Positions 48,864 to 57,447 of a stretch of DNA of 64,000 nucleotides are shown here, in pieces (positions within the stretch are counted from its first letter, which is position 1; each line of letters opens with the position of its first letter). A program made the translations under genes and the position numbers. The notes beneath the pieces are model-generated. The model was not told where the DNA came from, did not search any database, and worked only from the letters and a program-made list of their open reading frames with translations. Origin of the DNA: Flemingiibacterium sp045579745 (GTDB lineage Bacteria > Bacillota > Clostridia > Oscillospirales > CAG-272); the NCBI GenBank assembly GCA_045579745.1, contig JAZNMQ010000072.1, positions 10,632-74,631 of the forward strand, read 5' to 3'.

Positions 48864-50702
48864 ATGGGAAAGATTATTGGTATAGATTTGGGTACCACAA
48901 ACTCATGCGTTGCAGTATTTGAGGGCGGCGAGCCTGCGGTAATTCCGAATCCCGAGGGTGCGAGAACAACACCTTCCGTTGTAGCGTTTTCGAAATCCGG
49001 CGAAAGAATGGTAGGTCAGGTCGCTAAGCGTCAGGCTATCACCAATCCCGACCGCACAGTAGCTTCTATCAAGCGTCATATGGGTAGTGACTACAAGGTT
49101 GCTATCGATGATAAGAATTACACTCCTCAGGAGTTTTCCGCGATGATTCTTCAGAAGCTCAAGGCTGATGCTGAGGCTTATCTCGGAACAACGATCACCG
49201 AGGCTGTTATCACAGTTCCCGCATATTTCACAGACTCTCAGCGTCAGGCTACAAAGGACGCAGGTAAAATCGCAGGACTTGATGTTAAGAGAATCATTAA
49301 CGAGCCTACTGCGGCAGCTCTTGCTTACGGCGTTGACAAGGATGCAAAGGAGCAGAAGATCATGGTATTCGACCTTGGCGGCGGTACCTTCGACGTTTCG
49401 CTTCTCGAAATCTCCGACGGCGTATTCGAGGTTCTTGCTACAAACGGCGATACTCACCTTGGCGGTGACGACTTCGACCAGAGAGTAATCGACTGGATCG
49501 CTGAGGAATTCATGCGCGAAAACGGCGGCATTGACCTCCGCAAGGATAAAATGGCGCTTCAAAGACTCAAGGAAGCGGCTGAAAAGGCTAAAATCGAGCT
49601 TTCGGGCGTAGCTTCCTCCAATATCAATCTTCCGTTTATTACTGCTGATGCTACAGGACCTAAGCACTTCGATGCAACTCTTACAAGAGCAAAGTTTAAC
49701 GAGATCACAGCAGACCTTGTTGAGCGCACAATGATTCCGACAAAGAAGGCTCTTTCCGACGCAGGCCTCAGCGTAGGTCAGGTCGATAAGGTTCTCCTCG
49801 TCGGCGGTTCGACAAGAATCCCCGCTGTTCAGGAAGCTGTTAAGAGCTTCATCGGAAAGGAACCCTTCAAGGGCATCAACCCCGATGAGTGCGTAGCAAT
49901 CGGCGCGGCTATTCAGGGCGGCGTGCTCGGCGGAGATGTTAAGGACCTTCTCCTTCTCGATGTTACACCTCTGTCACTCGGTATCGAAACTCTCGGTGGC
50001 GTGTTCAACAGAATCATCGACAGAAACACTACCATCCCCGTTAAGAAGAGCCAGGTTTATTCAACTGCGGCTGATGGTCAGACCTCCGTTGAAATTCACG
50101 TTCTCCAGGGTGAGCGTGACATGGCGGCAGGCAACACAACCCTCGGACGCTTCAGCCTTGACGGCATTGCTCCCGCTCCGAGAGGCGTTCCTCAGATCGA
50201 GGTAACATTTGATATCGACGCTAACGGTATCGTTAATGTAACCGCTAAGGATAAGGGTACAGGCAAGGAACAGCACATTACTATCACATCGTCCACGAAT
50301 ATGTCGCAGGAAGATATTGACCGCGCGGTTAAGGATGCTGAAAAGTTCGCTGAGGAAGATAAAAAGCAGAAGGAAGCTGTTGAAGTCAAGAATCAGGCTG
50401 AAAATATGATCTTCCAATCTGAAAAGACTCTTGGCGAAATCGGCGACAAAATTTCCGAGGATGAAAAGGCTCCCGTTAAGGCGGCTATTGAAAAGCTCAA
50501 GGAAACCGTTAAGACCGGCGATACTGCCGCAATCAAGGCTGACACCGAAGCGCTTCAGCAGGCTTTCTACGCAATCTCTGAGAAGCTTTACAAACAGCAG
50601 GGCGGAGCTCAGGCAGGTCCTGACATGGGTGCAAATGACGGCTCGGCTCAGTCCGGTGACACCTTCTACAACGCAGATTTCGAAGACAAGACTGATAAAT
50701 AA
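48864..50702 (+). CDS. dnaK: Molecular chaperone DnaK (Hsp70)
   Basis: 612 residues. ATPase domain opening GKIIGIDLGTTNSCVAV, phosphate loop FDLGGGTFDVSLLE (~175), adenosine motif LLVGGSTRIPAVQ (~312), substrate domain (LLDVTPLSLGIET; ERDMAAGNTTLGRF), and a lid with a short Gly/Ala/Asp tail. AGGAGGA before the ATG. Third gene of the operon; dnaJ is separated from it by a reverse SGNH hydrolase gene and a double hairpin. Confidence 0.98.
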   Translation: MGKIIGIDLGTTNSCVAVFEGGEPAVIPNPEGARTTPSVVAFSKSGERMVGQVAKRQAITNPDRTVASIKRHMGSDYKVAIDDKNYTPQEFSAMILQKLKADAEAYLGTTITEAVITVPAYFTDSQRQATKDAGKIAGLDVKRIINEPTAAALAYGVDKDAKEQKIMVFDLGGGTFDVSLLEISDGVFEVLATNGDTHLGGDDFDQRVIDWIAEEFMRENGGIDLRKDKMALQRLKEAAEKAKIELSGVASSNINLPFITADATGPKHFDATLTRAKFNEITADLVERTMIPTKKALSDAGLSVGQVDKVLLVGGSTRIPAVQEAVKSFIGKEPFKGINPDECVAIGAAIQGGVLGGDVKDLLLLDVTPLSLGIETLGGVFNRIIDRNTTIPVKKSQVYSTAADGQTSVEIHVLQGERDMAAGNTTLGRFSLDGIAPAPRGVPQIEVTFDIDANGIVNVTAKDKGTGKEQHITITSSTNMSQEDIDRAVKDAEKFAEEDKKQKEAVEVKNQAENMIFQSEKTLGEIGDKISEDEKAPVKAAIEKLKETVKTGDTAAIKADTEALQQAFYAISEKLYKQQGGAQAGPDMGANDGSAQSGDTFYNADFEDKTDK

Positions 50703-50713
50703 CAAAAAATCAA

Positions 50714-50785
50714 GGGAGCTGTTGCACCTAAGTGTAGCAGCTCCCATATGGCGGAGGTGTTGCTGTTTGCAACACCTCTCGTTTT
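50714..50785. terminator. Double hairpin terminator after dnaK
   Basis: First stem GGGAGCTGTTGCAC / GTGTAGCAGCTCCC (50714-50745, two G-T pairs on the + transcript). Second stem GAGGTGTTGC / GCAACACCTC (50754-50777), perfect, followed by TCGTTTTT. Both share the GTTGCA core of the repeat family at 20786. Confidence 0.85.
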
Positions 50786-51399
50786 TATATAAGGTTCAGG
50801 GATTTGAACGCGTCGAGATAGTGCTCTGCGATAAGCTTTGCACCCTTTGCTGTCGGGTGAACTCCGTCTGCCGCAAATTCTGTGGCAGGCTCACGGACAG
50901 ACGCTGCCGCGAATATTCCATCGAGCGGAACGAATACGTCTGCATATTCACGAGCGAGCTTGCGCGTGATCTGAATCTTCGGGTCGAGGTCGACATGGAA
51001 GAACATTTTGTCCTCAACGGGGAGCAGGAACTGCTCTAAAATGATGATTTTAGCATTGGTTTCCTTCTTGATGCGCTCGAGTATGCCGCGATAGCATTCT
51101 TCGAAATAATCGTGAGGCATCCAGTCGCGATTCGGAGCACGGTGCCACGTGTCGTTGATTCCGATGAGGATAGAGATCACATCGGGTTGAATTTCGATTG
51201 CATCGGAAGTCCAGCGGTCGCGAAGGTCCTCAGCCTTGTTGCCGCTGATTCCGAGGTCGACGAACTCAAACTCGGCTTCGGGGAATGCGTTTTTTATTAA
51301 CTCGGCAGAGTAAAGCGGATAACCGTAACCGAGGTTGTGAATGTCACTGCGGTCGCGTCCCGCGTCAGTGATGCTGTCGCCTTGAAACAGAATTTTCAT
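50785..51399 (-). CDS. SGNH/GDSL-family hydrolase
   Basis: 204 residues. Catalytic Ser in QGDSITDAG (Ser9), Gly in block II (DLGISGNKAEDL), Asn in IGINDTW, and the Asp-x-x-His of ADGVHPT near the C-terminus: the full SGNH set. No signal peptide. It should hydrolyse an ester, typically acetyl groups of carbohydrates or lipids. AAGGAGAT before the start. It sits between dnaK and dnaJ, in the opposite direction, splitting the usual chaperone operon. Confidence 0.92.
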   Translation of the reverse strand: MKILFQGDSITDAGRDRSDIHNLGYGYPLYSAELIKNAFPEAEFEFVDLGISGNKAEDLRDRWTSDAIEIQPDVISILIGINDTWHRAPNRDWMPHDYFEECYRGILERIKKETNAKIIILEQFLLPVEDKMFFHVDLDPKIQITRKLAREYADVFVPLDGIFAAASVREPATEFAADGVHPTAKGAKLIAEHYLDAFKSLNLI

Positions 51400-51430
51400 T
51401 TTGAGATCTCCTTGTTATTTGTTTTTCTAA

Positions 51431-51459
51431 ATTATACAATAAAAAAAGATCTGTGTCAA
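51431..51459 (-). promoter_or_regulatory. Consensus promoter of the SGNH hydrolase gene
   Basis: On the - strand: TTGACA (51459-51454), 17-bp spacer, TATAAT (51436-51431). Confidence 0.82.
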
Positions 51460-51599
51460 TAAATCGTGCAATTGTTATTGAAAAGTCTTAATATTTACAA
51501 AAAGTTGTTTATTTTTCTTTCAAAATATAGTATAATTAATTGTTACGCTACTACGCGATATTATATTACTGATAAATCATTTATTTATAGAGGATAATT

Positions 51600-52736
51600 A
51601 TGGCAGATAAACGTGATTATTATGAAGTGCTCGGACTTGATAAATCCGCAAGTGAATCGGAAATCAAGAAAGCATACCGTTCGCTTGCAAAAAAATATCA
51701 TCCGGACGTAAATCCGGGAAATGAGGAAGCGGAGAGAAACTTCAAAGAGGTCAACGAGGCTTACGCGGTTCTCTCGGATGCTGATAAAAAGGCAAAATAT
51801 GACCAATACGGCTTTGCCGGCGTTGATCCGCAGGCAGGTGGCTTCGGCGGCTTTGGCGGAGGCTTCGGAGGATTCGATTCAAGCGATATCTTCGGCGATA
51901 TTTTCTCGAGCTTCTTCGGTGGCTCATCACAGAGTCAGGCTCGCCGTAACGGGCCGATGCGCGGCGGAGATATTATTCAGCGCGTAACCATTTCCTTTGA
52001 GGAAGCGGCGTTCGGCTGTAAAAAGGAGATCAGCTTCGGCAGAGTTGAAAAGTGCTCAGAATGCGATGGCTCTGGAGCTAAAAAGGGAACAACTGTCGAA
52101 ACCTGTCCTACCTGTCACGGAACGGGTCAGGTTCGCGTTCAGCAGCGCACTATGATGGGCGTTTTTCAGACTTCTCACGTATGCGACGACTGCGGCGGTA
52201 CGGGTAAAAAAATCAAGGAGCCTTGTACAAACTGCCGCGGAAAGGGCTATGTAAAGCTTACTAAAAAGCTCGAGGTCAATATTCCTGCAGGTATTGACGA
52301 TGGACAGAAGGTGGCGATCCGTACTCAGGGCGATGCAGGCAGAAACGGCGGCCCCTCAGGCGACCTTATAATTGCGGTCAGCGTTCGTCCTCACCACATT
52401 TTCGAGCGCGAGGGCTACAACATCTATTGTGAGGTTCCGATCACCTTTGCAGAGGCGGCGCTTGGCGCGGTAATTGAAATACCGACGCTTGAGGGCAAGG
52501 AGAATTACACAATACCCGAGGGCACTCAGCACGGCAAGCAGTTTACAATCAAGGGCAAGGGTATACCCTATGTCAACAGCTCCAATCGCGGTGATCTCAT
52601 CTTCGCTGTTTCGATTGAAACTCCGCGCGGACTTTCCGAGTCGCAGAAGAGCTTGCTTCGTCAGTTTGCCGATAGCCTCGGTGAGAAGAACAACACCAAA
52701 AAGAGCGGATTTATAAAGAAAATATTCAATAAGTAA
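51600..52736 (+). CDS. dnaJ: Chaperone protein DnaJ
   Basis: 378 residues. J domain with His-Pro-Asp in KKYHPDVNPGN (about residue 33), a Gly/Phe-rich linker, four CxxCxGxG zinc motifs (CSECDGSG, CPTCHGTG, CDDCGGTG, CTNCRGKG) and the C-terminal substrate domain. Stimulates DnaK ATPase. It is not under the CIRCE upstream of hrcA unless by read-through; no CIRCE was found in its own leader, which has a TATAAT at 51531 but a poor -35. prmA follows after 14 bp. Confidence 0.97.
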   Translation: MADKRDYYEVLGLDKSASESEIKKAYRSLAKKYHPDVNPGNEEAERNFKEVNEAYAVLSDADKKAKYDQYGFAGVDPQAGGFGGFGGGFGGFDSSDIFGDIFSSFFGGSSQSQARRNGPMRGGDIIQRVTISFEEAAFGCKKEISFGRVEKCSECDGSGAKKGTTVETCPTCHGTGQVRVQQRTMMGVFQTSHVCDDCGGTGKKIKEPCTNCRGKGYVKLTKKLEVNIPAGIDDGQKVAIRTQGDAGRNGGPSGDLIIAVSVRPHHIFEREGYNIYCEVPITFAEAALGAVIEIPTLEGKENYTIPEGTQHGKQFTIKGKGIPYVNSSNRGDLIFAVSIETPRGLSESQKSLLRQFADSLGEKNNTKKSGFIKKIFNK

Positions 52737-52750
52737 TATAGGAGTCACAA

Positions 52751-53671
52751 ATGAACTGGACACAGCTTCGTGTAAATGTCGCAACAGGTGACATTGAGCG
52801 CACAGCCGCAATAATGAGCATGCTTGACAACGGCATACTTATCGAGGATTACAGCGATATCGAGGACGGCTTAAAGACTGTCTACGGAGATCTTATCGAC
52901 GAAACTATTCTGAATGCCGATAAATCTCACGGAGCGGTATCGATTTACATTCCCGATGATAAAAACTACAACGATTATATTGCATTCCTGAAGGACCGTT
53001 TTGCAGCGGAAAATATCGATGCAAGGCTTGAGCTCATCGGAGTGGATGAGGAAGAATGGTCAACCGCTTGGAAGAAGTACTATCACCCGATCAGAGTAGG
53101 CGAGCGTCTTGTTGTAGTTCCAATGTGGGAAAAATACGACGCGTTGGAAAATGATATAATTGTAAAAATGGACCCCGGAATGGCGTTTGGAACCGGCACT
53201 CACGAAACTACACGCCTTGTATGCGGTCTTATCGAAAAATATCTTGTTCCCGGTCAGCGCATGCTCGATGTCGGAACGGGAAGCGGTATTCTCGCTATCT
53301 GTGCGTCAAAGCTTGGTGCGGGCGAGTGCTTTGCATACGATATCGATCCGGTTGCTGTACGGGTTGCCGAGGAAAACTGCAAGGACAACGAGGTCACAAA
53401 TATCACCTGCGGAGTTTCCGACCTGCTTGCAAGCGTTGATACAACGGGCGGACTGTATGATTTTGCGGTTGCAAATATCGTTGCGGACATAATCATTCGT
53501 ATGGCTCCCGATATCGGAGCGTATCTGAAAACGGGTGCGTATCTCATAACCTCGGGCATTATCGAGCGCTATGCAGATGATGTTAAGGCTGCAATGACCG
53601 CGAGCGGATTCACGCTTGTCGAATCGGCGATGGAGAGTGATTGGGTCGCGATGGTTTACAAAAAGGCGTAA
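52751..53671 (+). CDS. prmA: Ribosomal protein L11 methyltransferase
   Basis: 306 residues. GMAFGTGTHETTRL (about residues 141-154) and LDVGTGSGILAI (~173) are the AdoMet-binding and family motifs. The N-terminal ~85 residues would bind L11. It trimethylates lysines of L11. AGGAGTC before the ATG. It lies between dnaJ and rsmE, the usual Firmicutes order. Confidence 0.96.
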   Translation: MNWTQLRVNVATGDIERTAAIMSMLDNGILIEDYSDIEDGLKTVYGDLIDETILNADKSHGAVSIYIPDDKNYNDYIAFLKDRFAAENIDARLELIGVDEEEWSTAWKKYYHPIRVGERLVVVPMWEKYDALENDIIVKMDPGMAFGTGTHETTRLVCGLIEKYLVPGQRMLDVGTGSGILAICASKLGAGECFAYDIDPVAVRVAEENCKDNEVTNITCGVSDLLASVDTTGGLYDFAVANIVADIIIRMAPDIGAYLKTGAYLITSGIIERYADDVKAAMTASGFTLVESAMESDWVAMVYKKA

Positions 53672-53726
53672 ATCGAAAAAAATAATAAAAAATTTGAAAA
53701 AACTTCGACTTTTTTTGCAATATTAT

Positions 53727-53755
53727 TTGACAAAATGCCGAAGATATAGTATAAT
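53727..53755 (+). promoter_or_regulatory. Consensus promoter of rsmE
   Basis: TTGACA (53727-53732), 17-bp spacer, TATAAT (53750-53755), in a very A+T-rich gap after prmA. Confidence 0.85.
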
Positions 53756-53817
53756 ATAATAAATTGGTCGGGCAAAGTTTGTATACAGCCCACAAAACTA
53801 TCATTATCGAGGTCAGA

Positions 53818-54570
53818 ATGCCGCGCTTCTTTTTGTCTGCCGCAAATATCAGGGACGGTGTTGTTACCATAACGGGCGATGATGCCGCGCACATTTCACG
53901 CTCGCTTCGCATGAAGCCCGGAGAGCACATTACAGTTTGTGATATGCAGAAAATCGAGTACGATTGTGAGATTTGCGAGTTTACCCACGATACGGTCGTG
54001 GCGAGGGTAATTTCATCAATGCCCACCGCAAGTGAACCGCCGTATGTCGTGCGAGTGTTTCAGGCTTTGCCGAAATCGGACAAGCTTGATATAATTATCC
54101 AAAAGGCGGTTGAATCGGGAGCGTCTGAAATTGTTCCGTTCGAATCCGAACGCACGATTGTAAGGATCGACAGTGACCCCAAAAAAGAGCAAAAAAAGCT
54201 TGAACGCCGTGCGCGTATAGCGCTTGAAGCCGCAAAGCAGTGCGGTCGCGGAATAATCCCGAATGTGAAATCGCCGATTTCATTCAAGAATATGCTTGTT
54301 GAAGCCGCAAAAAGCGAGCTTGCGCTGTTTTTCTATGAGGGCGATGGCACGATACCTTTACCAAAGCTGATTAACGAGCGTTATCCTGACGGATTGACGC
54401 CGAAATCGATATCTGTCGTTATCGGTTCGGAGGGCGGATTTTCGCTCTCGGAGGTCGAAGCGGCAAAATCGGCAGGACTTGTTTCTGTCGGGCTCGGAAG
54501 CCGAATCCTTCGCTGTGAAACCGCTTCGGGATTCGCATTGGCATGCCTTTCATACGCGTTCGAGCTCTAA
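53818..54570 (+). CDS. rsmE: 16S rRNA (uracil-1498-N3)-methyltransferase
   Basis: Start at 53818 (GAGG upstream; an in-frame ATG at 53764 lies at the promoter's transcript start). 250 residues: N-terminal PUA-like domain (MPRFFLSAANI...HISRSLRMKPGE) and a SPOUT knot with IGSEGGFSLSEVEAA and LGSRILRCETA, the AdoMet-binding trefoil. Methylates U1498 of 16S rRNA. Confidence 0.96.
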   Translation: MPRFFLSAANIRDGVVTITGDDAAHISRSLRMKPGEHITVCDMQKIEYDCEICEFTHDTVVARVISSMPTASEPPYVVRVFQALPKSDKLDIIIQKAVESGASEIVPFESERTIVRIDSDPKKEQKKLERRARIALEAAKQCGRGIIPNVKSPISFKNMLVEAAKSELALFFYEGDGTIPLPKLINERYPDGLTPKSISVVIGSEGGFSLSEVEAAKSAGLVSVGLGSRILRCETASGFALACLSYAFEL

Positions 54571-54596
54571 CCCAAATTCGTAATATGGAGATGAAA

Positions 54597-55388
54597 ATGT
54601 TGAGTCAAAATCTTAATAAGCAAAAGGCGAAAAAACAGCTCGCCGAACAGAAACAGAACGATTTCGTTCTTAATAAGCTGATGCTGTTTTTTGTTGTTGC
54701 GGTTGTCGGAATCTTTGGCACGCTTTTCGCTGCACGCAATCTCAGAGCTGAAGCGTTTTTCTATGTCAACGTATTCCCGATAGTTCTTATTTTATCAGCA
54801 ATCGCTTTTGTCGGTGCGGTGGTTTATTTTGCTATCCAGCGTGGACGCCGAATCGATGAGAGCGCAAAGGTTATAACAAGCAGCAACCTGCTCGGTACGG
54901 CCGCGGTTTTGCTTTCGGCTTGCATTTACTACAATTTTGGCGGTGCTGCAAAGCATATCGTCGTTTATTTCATCGCTGCAACCGTTCTTTACTTTGTTTA
55001 TAATATTTTTCATAAGGATTTCTTCATTTGCTCGATTATTGCTGCGATAGAGATGATTCTTATTAAGTTTTCATCGGTTAACGCAAGCACAACCGTCGGC
55101 AAGCTGTTGGCGTCTGTTTCAATGGCGCTTGCAATCGTAATTCCTTTGCTTGGCTTTGTTTTCGCGATTATGCTTCACCTTAACAAGGGTACGCTTCCTT
55201 TTGGAAAGTCGAAAATTGAACTTATCGGCAAGGACGACCGTTTGTATCCCATTTTCGTAATTTGTGCCGTTTCGATCGTTGGTGCAATTCTCACCATTGT
55301 GACATCGGCTGCTGCTATATATTCATTGGTTGCACTTCTTGCTGTTTATTTGGCTGTTGCAGTTGCATACACAGTGCGAATGATGTAA
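54597..55388 (+). CDS. Multi-pass membrane protein of unknown function
   Basis: Start at 54597 (GGAG 7 bp upstream). 263 residues: a short Lys/Gln-rich N-terminus (NKQKAKKQLAEQKQ) then eight hydrophobic segments (e.g. LMLFFVVAVVGIFGTLFA; VFPIVLILSAIAFVGAVVYFAI; LYPIFVICAVSIVGAILTIV). No domain recognised. It follows rsmE by 26 bp and may be cotranscribed. A weak hairpin TTCAGG/CCTGAA with CTTTT follows at 55392-55418. Confidence 0.7.
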   Translation: MLSQNLNKQKAKKQLAEQKQNDFVLNKLMLFFVVAVVGIFGTLFAARNLRAEAFFYVNVFPIVLILSAIAFVGAVVYFAIQRGRRIDESAKVITSSNLLGTAAVLLSACIYYNFGGAAKHIVVYFIAATVLYFVYNIFHKDFFICSIIAAIEMILIKFSSVNASTTVGKLLASVSMALAIVIPLLGFVFAIMLHLNKGTLPFGKSKIELIGKDDRLYPIFVICAVSIVGAILTIVTSAAAIYSLVALLAVYLAVAVAYTVRMM

Positions 55389-55493
55389 ATGTTCAGGTGA
55401 TGTATCCTGAAGGCTTTTAAAAATCAAATCTGAGTGTAAAATATAGTATTAAATATACATAAAACATTATATAATGTTGAAAGGAGTCGCCAC

Positions 55494-56579
55494 ATGTCAA
55501 ACAGATTGTTCCAAGGTATTATCCACCAGATGAGGGAAACTGTAGACCGCATTATCGGTGTAATAGATGAAAACGGTGTTATCATTTCCTGCAGCGAGCT
55601 GGTAAAAATCGGGGAAACCGCTCAGGGTATTCGCGACGAGCTTGCTTATACCTCAGAGGGTATTACGACCGGAGGATATACCTACAAGCAGATCGGAAAT
55701 GGAGTTAAACCGGAGTATATCGTTTTTGTAGAGGGTGAGGACAAGATCGCAGAAAAAATCGCCTCAATTCTCTCTGTTTCTCTTCAGAATATCAAGAATC
55801 TTTACGATGAAAAGTATGATAAAGGCTCCTTCATTAAAAATATCATACTTGACAACATTCTCCCGAGCGATATTTATTTGAAGAGCAAGGAGCTTCATTT
55901 CAATACCGATGTTATGCGCGTTGTAATTCTGATCAAATTCTACGGAAAGAGCGATGTGATTCCGTTCGATATGGTTCAGAATATGTTCCCGGACAAGAAT
56001 AAGGATTATGTAATCTCTGTAGGTGAGCATGATATCGTGCTTGTTAAGGAAATCAAGCCGAGCAACGATATGCGCGAAATCGAAAAGGTTGCTAAGAATA
56101 TTGCAGATACACTTTCCTCCGAGTTCTACGCAAAGGTTACTATCGGTATAGGTACTGCCGTAGATAACATTAAGGATCTCGCTCATTCCTTCAAGGAAGC
56201 GCAGATCGCAATCGAGGTCGGAAAGGTATTCGACACCGAAAAGAATATCATCAGCTATGAAAATCTCGGAATCGGAAGACTTATTTATCAGCTTCCCACA
56301 ACGCTCTGCGAGATGTTCTTGCAGGAGGTTTTCAAGAAGGGATCGCTCGAATCGCTTGACCGCGAAACGCTCATGACCATTCAGTGCTTCTTCGAGAACA
56401 ACCTTAATGTTTCCGAAACCTCGAGAAAGCTGTTCGTTCACAGAAACACCCTCGTTTACCGTCTTGAGAAAATCAGAAAGCTCACAGGACTCGATCTTCG
56501 CGAGTTCGAGCATGCAATCACATTTAAGGTTGCTCTGATGGTTAAAAAATACCTCACCTCAAAGCCGGTTAAATTCTGA
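55494..56579 (+). CDS. CdaR/PucR-family transcriptional regulator
   Basis: 361 residues: an N-terminal ligand-binding region (~1-135, sugar-diacid-recognition type), a GGDEF-like middle part typical of the family, and a C-terminal PucR-type helix-turn-helix (LNVSETSRKLFVHRNTLVYRLEKIRKLTG, about 306-334). CdaR activates glycerate and glucarate genes in E. coli; here the ligand is unknown. GAAAGGAG before the ATG. A possible control link to the sugar-acid island is speculative. Confidence 0.88.
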   Translation: MSNRLFQGIIHQMRETVDRIIGVIDENGVIISCSELVKIGETAQGIRDELAYTSEGITTGGYTYKQIGNGVKPEYIVFVEGEDKIAEKIASILSVSLQNIKNLYDEKYDKGSFIKNIILDNILPSDIYLKSKELHFNTDVMRVVILIKFYGKSDVIPFDMVQNMFPDKNKDYVISVGEHDIVLVKEIKPSNDMREIEKVAKNIADTLSSEFYAKVTIGIGTAVDNIKDLAHSFKEAQIAIEVGKVFDTEKNIISYENLGIGRLIYQLPTTLCEMFLQEVFKKGSLESLDRETLMTIQCFFENNLNVSETSRKLFVHRNTLVYRLEKIRKLTGLDLREFEHAITFKVALMVKKYLTSKPVKF

Positions 56580-56584
56580 TATTT

Positions 56585-56619
56585 TACCGTCCGTTTTCTG
56601 TATATGAGAACGGACGGTA
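56585..56619 (+). terminator. Hairpin after the CdaR-like gene
   Basis: TACCGTCCGTT / AACGGACGGTA, an 11-bp perfect stem with a 13-nt loop, but no T-run after it. Probably a weak terminator. Confidence 0.55.
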
Positions 56620-56730
56620 TGATTGCTAAATGCCACAAAAAGTTATTTTTTATATTTAAAACTGACAGAATTCGGTGGCGTATAATATATTATGTTAGTA
56701 CAAACTACCAATATGGAGTTATTTATATAG

Positions 56731-57447
56731 ATGATAGAATTTAGAGATGTGAAAAAAGTTTACCCGAACGGTCATGTCGCACTTGACGGGGTAAACATAA
56801 AAATCGCCGACGGCGAGTTTGTATTTATTGTCGGTGAGTCGGGTGCGGGAAAGACCACGCTTACGAAGCTTCTTCTGCGCGAGGAAAAGGTTTCAGGCGG
56901 GCACCTCATCGTTCGCTGTGACAAGCAATTGCCTAAGGGCAAAAAGCAGAGCGTGATTTATGACCTTGCGAAAATTTCAAATTTCAAGGTGCCGTATTAC
57001 AGACGCGAGCTCGGAGTTGTATTCCAGGATTTCCGTTTGTTCCCCAACAAAACCGTGTTTGAAAATGTTGCGTTCGCGATGCAGGTCGTCGGTGAATCCA
57101 ACCGCGTTATAAAGCAGCGTGTACCTGCTATACTTAACATTGTCAATCTGACGGATAAATCAAACAGCTATCCAAGACAGCTTTCGGGTGGTGAGCAGCA
57201 GCGCGTTGCGCTTGCAAGAGCGCTTGCCAACAATCCGAAGATAATCATTGCGGACGAGCCGACGGGAAATATCGACCCTAAGATGAGTCTTGAGATAATG
57301 AATCTGCTTGTAAAGATTCATAACCGCGGCAAAACTGTTATCGTCGTAACACACGAGAAGGACCTTGTCGATTATTTCAAGCAACGCGTTATTCGCATTT
57401 CCGACGGTAAGGTCGTTGGCGACGGAGTCGGAGGTATGGTGCTGTGA
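56731..57447 (+). CDS. ftsE: Cell division ATP-binding protein FtsE
   Basis: 238 residues, somewhat longer than usual (~225) because of a basic insertion around residues 65-90 (KQLPKGKKQSVIYDLAKISNF) between Walker A and the Q-loop. Walker A GESGAGKTTLTKLLL, signature LSGGEQQRVALARAL, Walker B IIIADEPTGN. With FtsX it switches extracellular peptidoglycan hydrolases on and off. Its last bases overlap ftsX. Confidence 0.95.
   Translation: MIEFRDVKKVYPNGHVALDGVNIKIADGEFVFIVGESGAGKTTLTKLLLREEKVSGGHLIVRCDKQLPKGKKQSVIYDLAKISNFKVPYYRRELGVVFQDFRLFPNKTVFENVAFAMQVVGESNRVIKQRVPAILNIVNLTDKSNSYPRQLSGGEQQRVALARALANNPKIIIADEPTGNIDPKMSLEIMNLLVKIHNRGKTVIVVTHEKDLVDYFKQRVIRISDGKVVGDGVGGMVL

Noticed and set aside
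48903..49667. 254-codon open frame on the - strand inside dnaK
   Set aside because: A shadow of the dnaK codon pattern; no motif or start signal.
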